Source: Calditrichota bacterium
GTDB taxonomy: Bacteria; Electryoneota; B3-LCP
Direction of reading: 5' to 3'
DNA length: 46,129 nucleotides
NCBI GenBank assembly: GCA_020051775.1
Contig: JAGVQJ010000158.1
Location: 1 to 46,129 of the forward strand
Of this stretch, positions 33,208 through 43,600 are shown piece by piece (within the stretch, counting starts at the first letter, position 1; each line of letters opens with the position of its first letter). Both the position numbers and the translations under genes were made by a program. Under the pieces are notes generated by a model. The model did not search any database and had not been told where the DNA came from. It saw nothing but the letters and a program-made list of their open reading frames with translations.

Positions 33208-34629
33208 TTGTCCACCCCCATCGTCCGCTTCGCTCCCAGCCCCACGGGATACTTGCACGTGGGGGGCGCTCGCACCGCCCTGTTCAACTGGCTCTACGCC
33301 CGAAGTCAAGGCGGCAAGTTCCTGCTGCGCATCGAAGACACCGACCGGGAGCGTTCCACGCCACCAGCCGTGGAAGCCATTTTCGAAGGTTTACGCTGGC
33401 TGGGCCTGGACTGGGACGGCGAGCCTCTGTTCCAATCTACACGACTTGAGCAGCACCGAGAACTGGTGGAGAAACTGCTGGAACGCGGCGCTGCCTACCG
33501 CTGCTTCTGCGACCCGCAGGAGCTTTCCCAGCAACAAAAAGAAATGGAGAAAACTGGAGGCCGGCGGGGGTATCTTGGCACCTGCCGTGATCTAACATCG
33601 GATGAAATCGCTCGGCGAATGACCGCGGGTTTGCCCTACGCCATGCGGTTCAGAACGCCTCCGGGCGAGACCGCTTTCGATGACGCCGTGCACGGCACGA
33701 TCAGTGTGCAGAATGCCGAAGTGGACGACTTTATATTGCTGCGACGCGATGGCACTCCTGTTTACAACGTAGCTGTGGTCGCCGATGATGCTCACATGGG
33801 CGTCACCCAGGTGATCCGCGGCGACGACCACATTTCCAACACGCCCAAGCAGATCCTGATTTATCAGGCGCTCGGATTGCCGGTGCCTCGCTTCGCGCAT
33901 GTGCCGCTGATCTTAGGTACTGACAAGAAACGCCTTTCCAAGCGCCATGGCGCCACCGCCGTGACCGAATATCGAGGGATGGGCATCCTGCCTGAAGCTA
34001 TGCGCAACTTCCTGGCGCTTTTAGGCTGGAACCCCGGCGATGACCGCGAGATCATGTCTCTTGACGTGCTGACCCAGGCTTTCACCTTAGAAGGAATCAA
34101 CTCCAGCGGCGCGGTTTTCGATTTCGCCAAGCTGGAATGGATGAATGGCCGCTACATCGCCATGAAATCTGAAAATGAGATCTGGGCCGGGATGAGACCG
34201 TTCATTCTGGCCTGGTGTGATAAGGAAAGTGTTCTGGCGCCGGAGGATGAGTTGGGTCTGAAACTGGCGGGGCTGTTTAAAGAGCGGCTTCGTCGTTACA
34301 CGGAAGCTCCGGACATGGTGGATTACTTCCTACGCAATCCGGTGACCTACGATGAAAAGGGGATGAAGAAGTTCTGGAAACCGGAAACGCCGGGGCAGAT
34401 GTCGCGGCTGGTAGGCGAATTGGATAAATTAGACGAATGGACCGTTCCTGCTTTAGAGAAGGTCTTCGACCGCGTCTGTGATGAGTTCAATTTGAAAAAA
34501 GCAGACTTGATCCATCCCGTTCGTCTGGCTTTGACTGGCCGCACCGCCACGCCGGGAATGTTTGAGGTGATGGAAATTCTCGGGCGGGAAACCTGCCTAC
34601 GAAGAATAAAAAACAAAGGAATCCATTAA
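33208..34629 (+). CDS. gltX: Glutamyl-tRNA synthetase
   Basis: 473 aa from TTG 33208. GAGG is 6 nt upstream and translation begins MSTPIVRFAPSPTGYLHVGGART, the family's normal start. The track's ATG 33133 would place the upstream terminator inside the gene. The HIGH-equivalent is HVGG (residues 17-20) and the KMSKS-equivalent is KRLSKR (about 241-246). The GluRS segments LRIEDTDRERS, PVYNVAVVADDAHMGVTQVIRGDDHISNTPKQ and DFAKLEWMNGRYI are intact. It charges tRNA-Glu. Cytoplasmic, essential. Confidence 0.97.
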   Translation: MSTPIVRFAPSPTGYLHVGGARTALFNWLYARSQGGKFLLRIEDTDRERSTPPAVEAIFEGLRWLGLDWDGEPLFQSTRLEQHRELVEKLLERGAAYRCFCDPQELSQQQKEMEKTGGRRGYLGTCRDLTSDEIARRMTAGLPYAMRFRTPPGETAFDDAVHGTISVQNAEVDDFILLRRDGTPVYNVAVVADDAHMGVTQVIRGDDHISNTPKQILIYQALGLPVPRFAHVPLILGTDKKRLSKRHGATAVTEYRGMGILPEAMRNFLALLGWNPGDDREIMSLDVLTQAFTLEGINSSGAVFDFAKLEWMNGRYIAMKSENEIWAGMRPFILAWCDKESVLAPEDELGLKLAGLFKERLRRYTEAPDMVDYFLRNPVTYDEKGMKKFWKPETPGQMSRLVGELDKLDEWTVPALEKVFDRVCDEFNLKKADLIHPVRLALTGRTATPGMFEVMEILGRETCLRRIKNKGIH

Positions 34630-34665
34630 ATTTAATCCAGCCAGTCGAGAACTTGGAGGCCAGCA

Positions 34666-36731
34666 ATGAAGAGTGCTGCCTCGTTATTATTGAGTCTCGT
34701 GGTGTGGTTCAACCCATGTCGTGGTGACCACATCACCGTGTCGGGAAACGTATCGGGTGTCTGGCGAGCGGATACTGTGTTCGTGGCGGGGGAGGTGCGA
34801 GTCCCACCGGGACAAGAGCTGGTGATTCGTCCCGGAGTGAGGGTAATTTTTTTGGCGAATTACAAACTGATCGTGGACAGCAGCGCCGTGCTCCGAGCGG
34901 AAGGCTTGCCGGGGGACTTAATATATTTCACCGCGGGAAACATAGCCATAGGCTGGCACGGCATACGTTTTCTGCACGCTGATGATGCTTCTATCCTGCG
35001 ATATTGCCATCTTGAGTATGGAAAATCTTCAAGCCCTCTTTGGGGTGACCCGGACGGTTTTGGAGGCGCCGCCTACTGTTTTTACTCCAACCTACCATCG
35101 AGCATTGTTCCATAAATAATTGCCAAGCTGATTATGGCGGAGCCATTGCTTGTTCGGATGCCAGTCCCTTCATTGCGTTCAACTCAATTTCCTATAATTT
35201 TTATGAGAATAATCTCCGGGGCGGAGCAATCTGTTGTTGGCCGAACTCAAACCCTGTTATCCGCAACAACGTGATTATGTCCAATCGCGCTGTGGAGGGA
35301 TCGGCGATTTATTGTCTGGATGGCTCTAGGCCATTTGTCTATGGAAATCTAATAACCGGCAACGAGAGCGATGAGGGGACTTCGAATTTCTGTCAAGAGT
35401 CTGATGCTATCATTTCGAATAATATTATTTACAGTAATGCTGGTACCTACTCAGGGGGAATTGGTTGCGTTGCCTCAAGCCCCACGATTAGCCAAAATAT
35501 CATTAGTGGAAATAGTGTTCTGACTGCCTATGGAGGCATTTCGGCGTATTCGGGGTCCAATCTCATTATCCGCTCCAATCACATTATCGCTAATACTACC
35601 GAAAATGGTGCCGGCGGGATATACATTAGTGTTCCTTCCTCCGCGGTGGTCTTCGGCAACTACATTCGTGCCAACACGTCACAGTATCATACCGGAGGGA
35701 TAGAATCTTCCGGCGCCATCATCAGGAACACGGTGTATGAGAATGTTGTTTATGGCGTTCCAGTAGCGGGAGGTATAAAGTGTACGGGTAATGGGTTCGT
35801 CGCCCATTGCATAATTTGGAACAACACCAATCCACAAATTTGGGGTGGCAATACTAATTATTCGGATATCCAGGGCGGTTATCCTGGCTTTGGTAACCTC
35901 AACCAGTACCCCGCCTTCGTGGACAGCGCCCACGACGACTATCGTCTGTTATGGGGTTCTCCGTGCATAGATAGCGGTCATCCGGATTCTTTAGATCCTG
36001 ATGGCACCCGCGCCGATATAGGCGCTTTCTACTTCGATCAGTCTGTATCCGTGCGGGTGCTGCTGACCCCTCATCAGATTCCCTATGTTATCCCCGCCAC
36101 CGGGGGCAGTTTGAATTTCACCATCCGCCTGGATAACTGGACCAGCGCTCCGCATATCGCCACTGTCTGGTGCGACGTTACTCTACCCGACAGCAGCATT
36201 TTCGGCCCGGTCTTGGGTCCGGCAACGGTGTCGATTCCAGCCAATACCATGCTGGCTCGAGTGCGCACCCAGAGCTTCCCAGCTGCTGCTCCCTTAAGCG
36301 TATATCACTACAACGCCTATGCCGTCGTTGAGGGCGACACTGGCAAGGACAGCTTTATGTTCGGGAAGCTGGGCAACCAGCTACTGCGGGCTGGCAGTTG
36401 GACGAACATCGGCGAATCTCTTAAGGCTTTCGAGTTGGGCGAGTCAATGGCTGCGCCAGTTCAGCCTGCGGCGTTTGCTCTCTATCCGTCTACCCCTAAT
36501 CCTTTCAATCCGATAACTCTGATCCGATTCCACTTATCAGAAGCTGGGCAAATCTGTCTACGGGTCAATGATATTACCGGCGGGTTAGTATCCACACTGA
36601 TAAATGGCTGGCGAGGGGTCGGTTCCCACGAAGTGACCTTTGACGGGTCGAACCTCGCTTCCGGAATTTACTTCTACACTCTGAAGGCAGGACCGAAAAC
36701 TGCCTCAGGTAAAATGGTTTTAATGAGGTAA
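34666..36731 (+). pseudogene. Beta-helix surface protein with PNPFNP sorting tail, broken by a one-base frameshift
   Basis: The track splits it into 34666-35115 and 35271-36731 in different frames. Both are parts of one protein. At about 35091, TCCAACCTACC stops making sense, whereas one added C (reading SNPTIEHCSINNC) restores beta-helix repeats that run on without a break. The total of 2066 nt becomes 689 codons if one base is added. The N-terminus (signal, then NVSGVW...GWHGIRFLHADD) matches the giant beta-helix protein at 40670, and the end has STPNPFNP...VTFDGSNLASGIYFY. GGAGG is 6 nt before the ATG. It may be a real pseudogene, a phase-variable C-run, or a sequencing error in CC/CCC. 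Confidence 0.78.
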
Positions 36732-36755
36732 TCTGTCTGTTAATGATAATAATCG

Positions 36756-36781
36756 AAGGGCGGTTCACCCGAACCGCCCTT
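36756..36781. terminator. Bidirectional terminator between convergent genes
   Basis: AAGGGCGGTTC-accc-GAACCGCCCTT is a perfect 11-bp hairpin between the beta-helix gene (+) and the epimerase gene (minus), with AT-rich flanks. Confidence 0.75.
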
Positions 36782-36801
36782 AATTGTTCCTATGTTGCTT
36801 C

Positions 36802-37677
36802 TCATCCCGATAATACTTCCTCCAACACCCGCTCAATCCCCTTGTATTCCAGATCCAGTTCCCGGTAGATAACATCGCTGGTCGGGAATGCTTTCTCCTG
36901 CAACATGATGAGCTGCTCCTGAGTGATGGGAAAGAAGGGAAAGGTATCCAACCAGCCGGCCAGGACGCTTAAAGGTCTTTGAGGTATCTTGACGAACACG
37001 GGGTTTCGGTCGTTTTGTGAGGCGATTTTGTTCAGCAGCAAGCGGTACGATACCGTATCGCCGCCCAGATCGTAGATCTTGCTGATGGAAGTGTCGCGTT
37101 CCAGCGCATTGGCAAAGGCCTGCGCGACGGTGCTGACGGTCACCGGTTCCATCAAAGAATTGCCATTACCGGGGAGAGGAATGATCCCAAGGCGAATCAT
37201 TCCCTGCATCATCTTGGTAAATTCACCATCCTGCCCCAAGATCGTCGAGGGCCGGAAGATGGTCCAATTTAACTTGGACGATTTCACCAATTCTTCCGCG
37301 CGGGCTTTGGTACGTTGGTATAACGCCCCGGAACGATACCCCCATCCCAAAGCGCTCTGATGCAGGAATCGGGTGATGCCGGCTTTTTGACATGCTTCCA
37401 GCACGTTGCGAGTGCCGTCCACGTGCACGCGCTTGAATGTGATCCCCTTTTGGGGGAATTCCCGGATGATGCCCACCAGATGAATGGCGGCCTGGCATCC
37501 TGCCAGCTTTTCCAGCGGAAAAGTTTCCGGTCGCGTGACGTCACCCAGTATTTCGCCGGCTCCCGGCACGGACCCAATCCGGCGCACCAGCGCTACCAGC
37601 TCGTGCCCCCGATTCTGTAATTCTTCGACGATAGGGCGCCCGACAAACCCTGTGCCGCCCGTGATGAAGACCTTCAT
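36802..37677 (-). CDS. NDUFA9-like NAD(P)-binding epimerase/reductase
   Basis: 291 aa from the ATG at 37677. The track start at 37704 precedes the natural Rossmann start MKVFITGGTGFVGRPIVEEL. GGTGFVG is the nucleotide-binding loop and YQRTK is the Y-x3-K catalytic pair of short-chain dehydrogenases. AAIHLVGIIRE and VHVDGTRNVLEAC fit the complex I NDUFA9-like atypical SDR group. The role is uncertain: quinone-related or envelope-linked redox functions are suggested for relatives. It lies alone on the minus strand between two + strand genes. Confidence 0.88.
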   Translation of the reverse strand: MKVFITGGTGFVGRPIVEELQNRGHELVALVRRIGSVPGAGEILGDVTRPETFPLEKLAGCQAAIHLVGIIREFPQKGITFKRVHVDGTRNVLEACQKAGITRFLHQSALGWGYRSGALYQRTKARAEELVKSSKLNWTIFRPSTILGQDGEFTKMMQGMIRLGIIPLPGNGNSLMEPVTVSTVAQAFANALERDTSISKIYDLGGDTVSYRLLLNKIASQNDRNPVFVKIPQRPLSVLAGWLDTFPFFPITQEQLIMLQEKAFPTSDVIYRELDLEYKGIERVLEEVLSG

Positions 37678-37778
37678 GATGAACCGCAAGTTAATGTTAC
37701 ACAATTGCTACGGTGAAGTTGATTAGATTGATGGAAATACTAAGCTATTTATTTCACAAGCAAAACCGCACAATTTGT

Positions 37779-37807
37779 TTGATATTGCGTCCCTGGTTGC
37801 TTATATT
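37779..37807 (+). promoter_or_regulatory. Promoter for maeB
   Basis: TTGATA (37779-37784), 17 nt, TATATT (37802-37807). The start point is near 37814, giving a leader of about 58 nt that includes AGGAG 5 nt before the ATG. Confidence 0.65.
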
Positions 37808-37871
37808 GAAAAGCTGACGATCTTTTCCTATAAAATTTCCTTTTATCCCATTAAAAACAGCAGGAGTCAAT

Positions 37872-40145
37872 ATGATCCGCAAGCAAGACGCGTTAGATTA
37901 TCATGAGCTGCCCACACCAGGTAAAGTGGAGGTCGTCCCCACCAAACCTTGCCTGACCCAGCGGGATCTTTCGCTGGCTTATACTCCGGGCGTGGCCCAG
38001 CCCTGTTTGGAGATTGAGAAGAATCCCGAAGATGCCTACCGATATACTTCCAAAGGCAATTTGGTGGCGGTGGTTTCCAACGGCACAGCCGTTCTGGGAT
38101 TGGGCGATATCGGTGCGCTGGCAGGTAAACCGGTGATGGAGGGCAAAGGCGTTCTTTTCAAGAAATTTGCCAATGTGGACGTCTTCGACATCGAGTTAAA
38201 TACGCACAACCCGGATGAGATTATCAAAACTTGCCAACTTCTGGAACCTACTTTCGGCGGTATCAATCTGGAAGACATCTCCGCACCGGCCTGCTTTTAC
38301 ATCGAAGAGACGCTTAAAGCGACCATGAAGATTCCCGTATTCCATGACGATCAGCACGGCACCGCGATCATCTCCGGCGCGGCTCTGCTGAACGCCCTGG
38401 AATTGGTGGGCAAGGACATCTCCAAAGTGCGCGTGGTTTTCAATGGCGCCGGCGCTGCGGGCATCGCCTGTGCGAACTTTTATGTGCAACTCGGCGTGAA
38501 GTTGGAAAACGTGATGCTCTGCGACACCAAGGGTGTGATTTACCACGGCCGTGAAGATCTCGATCCGAAACATCCCAAGTATAATAAATACAAAGCCCAT
38601 TTCGCTGGAAAGACCAACGCCCGGACGCTGGCAGAAGCGATGAAAGACGCCGACGTCTTTGCCGGAGTGTCCGTAAAAGACTGCGTGACGCAAGAAATGG
38701 TCAAATCCATGGCCAAGAACCCGATCATCTTCGCTATGGCCAATCCCGATCCGGAAATCACTTACCCTGAAGCCAAAGCGGCTCGCGATGACCTTATCAT
38801 GGCTACTGGCCGATCCGATTACCCCAACCAGGTCAACAATGTGTTGGGATTCCCCTTCATCTTCCGCGGCGCTCTGGACGTTCGTGCTACCGCCATCAAT
38901 GAACCGATGAAAGTAGCCGCTGCGCACGCTCTGGCTAAACTGGCCAAAGAGGACGTTCCCGACAGCGTCTGCCGCGCGTACGGTGTGGATAAGTTCACTT
39001 TTGGTCGGGAATACATCATCCCCAAGCCGTTCGACCCTCGAGTGTTGTTGTGGGAAGCTCCGGCGGTGGCCAAAGCGGCCATGGAAACCGGCGTAGCTCA
39101 GAAACCGATCGAAGATTTTGACCGCTACCGGGAATCGCTGGAGCGCCACTTCGGCCCGGCGCAAACCATCGTGCGCAAGCTCATCAACAAGGCCAAAGCC
39201 GCCCCCAAGCGCATCGTCTTCCCGGAAGGCAACGATGACCGCATCCTGCGCGCGGCGCAGATCATTCTCGATGAAAAAATCGGAGTACCCCTATTATTAG
39301 GCATTAAGACCGATGTCGAGGCTCGCATCAAGGATTTGGGGTTGGATTTGAAAGGCGCCGAAATCGTGGACAATTTTCATCATCCCAAAATCAAAGAATA
39401 CACGGATGAGTTTATCCGCTTGCGGCAGCGGCATGGCATCACTCCGGCCAATGCCTGGCGATTCTTAAGCCAGCGCAATTACTTCGGCAGCATGATGCTG
39501 CACATGGGCGACGCCGATTGTCTCGTAGCCGGTGTGACTCGCAGTTATCCGGAAACCATTCGCCCCGCTTTGCAGATCATTAAAATGCGCCCCGATAAAC
39601 GGCTTTGCTGCGGTCTGTACATGATGGTCTTCCCCAACGAAGTGATCTTCTTTGCCGATACGACCGTTAATGTGGATCATGACCAACCGGAAGATCTGGC
39701 CGAAATCGCCATCAGCACGGCCGACGTCGCCAAAGAGATGGGCATCGAACCGCGCATCGCCATGCTCTCCTTCTCCAATTTCGGCAGTGTGCAGCATAGA
39801 AATGCCGCCAAGGTTCGCAAAGCGGTGGAAATCGTGCGGAAGTTGCGTCCCGATTTGACCGTAGACGGAGAAATCCAAGCTGATGCGGCGGTCAATCGCG
39901 AGATTATCAACGAGAGCTTCCCTTTTACTGATCTAAAAGGGCCCGCTAACGTGCTCATTTTCCCCACCATGGAAGCCGGCAATATCGCTTATAAGCTGGT
40001 CTCACAATTGGGTGGCGCTACGGCTATTGGCCCCATCCTGGTGGGCATGGCCAAGTCGGTGCACGTCTTGCAGCACGGCTGTTCGGTGGATAATATCGTC
40101 AACATCGCCGCCATCGCCGTGGTGGACGCGCAAAACGCAGTGTAA
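37872..40145 (+). CDS. maeB: NADP-type malic enzyme with phosphotransacetylase-like C-terminus
   Basis: 757 aa, full length. The malic domain ([46 protein letters not shown]) is followed by the Rossmann motif NGAGAAGIA and [12 protein letters not shown]. From about residue 430 the protein is a PTA-like domain ([37 protein letters not shown]). This is the MaeB type: malate to pyruvate and CO2 with NADP, the C-terminal domain being regulatory, not a true phosphotransacetylase. A strong promoter and an AGGAG site precede it. Confidence 0.95.
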   Translation: MIRKQDALDYHELPTPGKVEVVPTKPCLTQRDLSLAYTPGVAQPCLEIEKNPEDAYRYTSKGNLVAVVSNGTAVLGLGDIGALAGKPVMEGKGVLFKKFANVDVFDIELNTHNPDEIIKTCQLLEPTFGGINLEDISAPACFYIEETLKATMKIPVFHDDQHGTAIISGAALLNALELVGKDISKVRVVFNGAGAAGIACANFYVQLGVKLENVMLCDTKGVIYHGREDLDPKHPKYNKYKAHFAGKTNARTLAEAMKDADVFAGVSVKDCVTQEMVKSMAKNPIIFAMANPDPEITYPEAKAARDDLIMATGRSDYPNQVNNVLGFPFIFRGALDVRATAINEPMKVAAAHALAKLAKEDVPDSVCRAYGVDKFTFGREYIIPKPFDPRVLLWEAPAVAKAAMETGVAQKPIEDFDRYRESLERHFGPAQTIVRKLINKAKAAPKRIVFPEGNDDRILRAAQIILDEKIGVPLLLGIKTDVEARIKDLGLDLKGAEIVDNFHHPKIKEYTDEFIRLRQRHGITPANAWRFLSQRNYFGSMMLHMGDADCLVAGVTRSYPETIRPALQIIKMRPDKRLCCGLYMMVFPNEVIFFADTTVNVDHDQPEDLAEIAISTADVAKEMGIEPRIAMLSFSNFGSVQHRNAAKVRKAVEIVRKLRPDLTVDGEIQADAAVNREIINESFPFTDLKGPANVLIFPTMEAGNIAYKLVSQLGGATAIGPILVGMAKSVHVLQHGCSVDNIVNIAAIAVVDAQNAV

Positions 40146-40169
40146 TCTTGAGCAGTTTCGACAACGATG

Positions 40170-40191
40170 GGGGCGGGCGCATGTCCGCCCC
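40170..40191 (+). repeat. GGGGCGGGC...GTCCGCCCC hairpin
   Basis: GGGGCGGGC-gcat-GTCCGCCCC (9 bp with one G-U pair) sits 24 nt after maeB. The same stem sequence recurs after the giant beta-helix gene (44094-44123), so it is a shared hairpin type. Confidence 0.55.
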
Positions 40192-40213
40192 GGTCATTAC
40201 CCTTAGCCTCTAT

Positions 40214-40239
40214 AACGGACTTGGGGTTGTCCGTTTTTT
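40214..40239 (+). terminator. Intrinsic terminator of maeB
   Basis: AACGGAC-ttggggtt-GTCCGTT followed by four further Ts. Confidence 0.8.
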
Positions 40240-40259
40240 ATAATTATAAAAAAAATCAC

Positions 40260-40288
40260 TTGACATTATCCTTATTATTTCATACATT
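40260..40288 (+). promoter_or_regulatory. Strong promoter of an orphan transcript
   Basis: Perfect TTGACA (40260-40265), 17 nt, TACATT (40283-40288). It starts a unit with no ORF that ends at the terminator at 40488. Confidence 0.55.
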
Positions 40289-40294
40289 AAAGCA

Positions 40295-40508
40295 CTTTAT
40301 ATTTATTCACTTCGCGCTGGCGGCACTTTTTTAAGTTCCGGTGGCAGTTATGATATCGGATATTAATAGGTTAAATGGCGCCATCACTCCCATTATCGCC
40401 TCGGTAAATATTTACGCACTACCTGCCTTGATTCCTGCAGCCCCAGGTCCTTACCAGGAAATCCTTATATCAAAATAGCAGTTCGATCCCCTCTTCCGGG
40501 GGTTTTTT
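40295..40508 (+). ncRNA. Putative small RNA or attenuated leader
   Basis: About 214 nt from the predicted start point to the last T of an intrinsic terminator. No frame is open. I could not match it to 6S, SRP, tmRNA, RNase P or a riboswitch. It may be a stand-alone sRNA, or the leader of the beta-helix gene with the terminator acting as an attenuator. Confidence 0.4.
40488..40508 (+). terminator. Intrinsic terminator of the orphan transcript
   Basis: CCCC-tcttcc-GGGGG followed by six Ts. The stem is short but GC-only. Confidence 0.6.
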
Positions 40509-40581
40509 ATTTCCTACACCCAAGACGGATTATTCTAAAAGAATAGAAGAAACCTGCCCTTTCGTTATTGTAGGAGGCGCT

Positions 40582-40650
40582 ATGAACGACACGGTGAAAC
40601 CTTTTATGTGGAAAACCTCGTTCCCTCTTGCTGCTACATGGAAAATTTGA
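40582..40650 (+). CDS. 22-codon leader ORF upstream of the giant beta-helix gene
   Basis: ATG 40582 is preceded by a perfect AGGAGG and read MNDTVKPFMWKTSFPLAATWKI before TGA. It ends 19 nt before the next ATG, which has its own AAAGGAGG. Two Trp in 22 residues are noticeable but too few to claim a Trp leader. It could be a translated leader that affects the downstream gene, or chance. Confidence 0.4.
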   Translation: MNDTVKPFMWKTSFPLAATWKI

Positions 40651-40669
40651 ACACTCAAAGGAGGTCACT

Positions 40670-43600
40670 ATGTTCAGGAAAATCTCAGTTGTATTGATCT
40701 ACCTGGCGCTGGCGACGGCGCACGTTTCGGCTCAGACCATCATACCCCCGGGAAATGTATCCGGTACCTGGACGGCAACAGGTTCGCCTTATTTAATCAT
40801 GGGTGAGATCACCGTGCCGACCGGTCAAACCTTAACCATCCAACCCGAGGTGGAGGTTATATTTCAAGGGCATTACAAGTTCATTATCAACGGCTACCTG
40901 GAAGCCATCGGTACGGAAACGGATTCCATCCTCTTCACTGCGGCGGATACCGCCATAGGTTGGCACAGCCTCCGCTTCGTTAATGCGCCTGACAGCAGCC
41001 ATCTCGCCTATTGCATCGTGCAGTATGGAAAGGCCACAGGAGCCACCATAGACGATATGATCGGAGGCGGTATAGCCTGCTTTACTTCCAATCCGGTCAT
41101 CAGCCACTGTCTCATCCGCTGGAATTATGCCTATATGTTCGGGGGCGGAACGGTTTCCGTGTACGGCGGGAATCCCATTTTCAACTACTGTACCATCAGT
41201 GAAAATACGGCTTATCAGAATGCTGGAGTTGGTGGAGGATGGATTACCGCCCCGCATTACAATTATTGCACCATTAGCGGAAACACGGCCACTTACGTTG
41301 GCGGTGGTGTTGGCGGCGGATATGGAGCAGATCCGACCTTCGATCATTGCACCATCAGCGGAAATTCGGCTGGGTCCAGTGCTGGTGTATGCTATGGAGC
41401 GGGAGCCAATCCAATTCTCACTTACTGCACGGTCAGCGGCAATTCTGCCACGGATTATCGCGGCGGAATTGGATTGGGAACGGATTGCGGCGGTTTGATG
41501 GACCATTGTATCATAAGTGGAAATACTGCGACCTGGCATGGCGGCATTGGTGTTGGCCTTGTCTGCACAACGGATATCACGAACTGCACCATTTGCGGGA
41601 ATACCGCCGACAGCTCAGGCGGCGGAATAGCTCTCGTGGATAATTATAGCGGTACCATTGATAGTTGCCTCATTACCGGTAATTCCGCCGGATGGAATGG
41701 CGGAGGTATTTTCTGTATTGGCGCCACTGACAGCGCCACCATCAGCCATTGCGCCATCAGCGATAATACGGCAGGGAATTACGGCGGCGGAATCGCTTGT
41801 GTGGATAGCGCCAATCCGACCATCGAATACTGCACCTTAAGCAGCAACGAAGCCGATTCCTGCGGCGGCGGAATTGCTTGCAGGAATTCTGACCCCTTCG
41901 TTGACCACTGCACGATCACCGGCAATGATGCTGCAGTATATGGCGGTGGAACGGTCAGCAGTTATGGTTCCGCTCCCACCTACAGCTACTGCGACATATC
42001 CGCCAACACAGCTCTTATTCATGGCGGTTGCGGCGGCGGTTGGGAGAATGCTTCCCCTACCTACCTCCACTGTACCATCAGTAATAATTCGGCTATATAT
42101 GCCGGTGGTGGTATGGGTCATGGCGAGAACGCCAGCCCGACCATCAGCTACTGTACTATAAGCGGAAACGCAGCCGGCATGGCTGGTACCGGTGGTGTCG
42201 GCTTTTACTATGGTTGCCATGGTTCCATGGACAACTGCACTATCACCGGGAATTCAGCTCCAGGCGCTCTCGGGGGAGGAATTTCCATCGCTTATGTAGC
42301 TGACCCGATTATAAGCAACTGCACCATCACTGGCAATACTTCTACTGGTGGAATCGGAGGTGGAATTATTGTCGCGTACGTTGCTAATCCGACCATCAGC
42401 AACTGTACTATCTCCGGGAATTCCGCTACCAATGGCGGCGGTATCGCCGCTGATAGCGCTAATCCCACCATCGAAAATTGCACCATCAACGACAATGAAG
42501 CGGATTCCTCCAGTGGCGGTATTTGGCTCATATACAGCGATGCCGTCATTGACAGTTGCACCGTCAGTGGAAATACCGCCGATTTTAGTTACGGTGGAAT
42601 CGGCTTCAAGCATTCCAGCCCGGTGATAACGAACTGCTTGATTGAAAATAATTCCGCCTTAGGTTCAGGGATTGGCTATGGAGGCGGGGGACTCGGTTAT
42701 GCATACAGTAGCAACTCAGTCATAAACAACTGTAATTTCATCGGCAATATGACTTACGGGGTTGGCGGTGGTCTGGTGGTATCTCAGGTGGGTACCAGCG
42801 GAACCATAAGTCATTGCACCTTCACCAACGACTCGGCGGCATGGGGCGGGGCTATCCTCGTAGGTATGGGAAGCATGCCGACCATCGAACGCTGCACCAT
42901 TCAGGGAAACGCCGCCGGCGCCTACGGTGGCGGACTGCATTACGCTTACGGTGGCGGCGGCATCACCAGGCATTGTACCATCAGTGGCAATCACTCGAGT
43001 ACTGGCGGCAGTGGCATTGACGTATATGGTTGTTTTCCGACCATTAAAAACACCATAGTAGAAGGAAACACCGGAGGAATTGCTGGTGTTTATTCCACCA
43101 ATGCCATCACCATTAACTACGGTGATTTCTGGAACAATCAAAACGCAAATTTCGCTGGCAACGTGTCTCCCGGTATCGGTCAGCAAGTCAGCGTTAACAT
43201 CAACGGGGACTCGTGCGATTGTTATCATAACATCTTCCTGGATCCCCTGTTCGTCGCTCCGGGTAACTTTCATCTGCAGGATGATTCTCCCTGCATTGAT
43301 GCCGGTGATCCAGCGTTGCCCTGTGACCCGGACGGAACCATCGCGGATATCGGCCGCTACTATTTTGATCAACCGATTCCGAATTTGACGATCACTCTGA
43401 CACCCGTCAATCCTCCCATCGTCATCCCCGCTTCCGGTGGCAGTTTCACTTTCGACGCCACCATGACGAACAACGAGGCGATTTCGGAGAATTTTGATGT
43501 TTGGATTATGGTCAGACTGCCCAACCAATCGTGGTACGGCCCGGTTTTGGGACCCATAAATCTGACCTTGCCTGCAGGGGGCACGTTAACTCGCCAGCGC

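Noticed and set aside
35040-35115. Second selenoprotein or programmed frameshift in the beta-helix gene
   Set aside because: The break ends at TAA, not TGA, and no slippery heptamer or stimulatory structure is apparent.
38196-39164. 322-aa minus-strand ORF
   Set aside because: It lies wholly antisense to the well-identified maeB gene and its sequence has no family features.
40295-40508. 6S RNA, tmRNA, SRP RNA or a tRNA (a GTTCGATCCC stretch looked like a T-arm)
   Set aside because: The stem of a T-arm does not pair, and none of the conserved landmarks of these RNAs are visible.
41170-43060. Possible CRISPR array from regularly spaced ACCATCAG-type repeats
   Set aside because: The repeats are coding units of the beta-helix protein with varied length and no constant spacers.
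42716-43528. 270-aa minus-strand ORF and several others opposite the giant beta-helix gene
   Set aside because: The regular repeats of the beta-helix gene give long antisense frames by chance.
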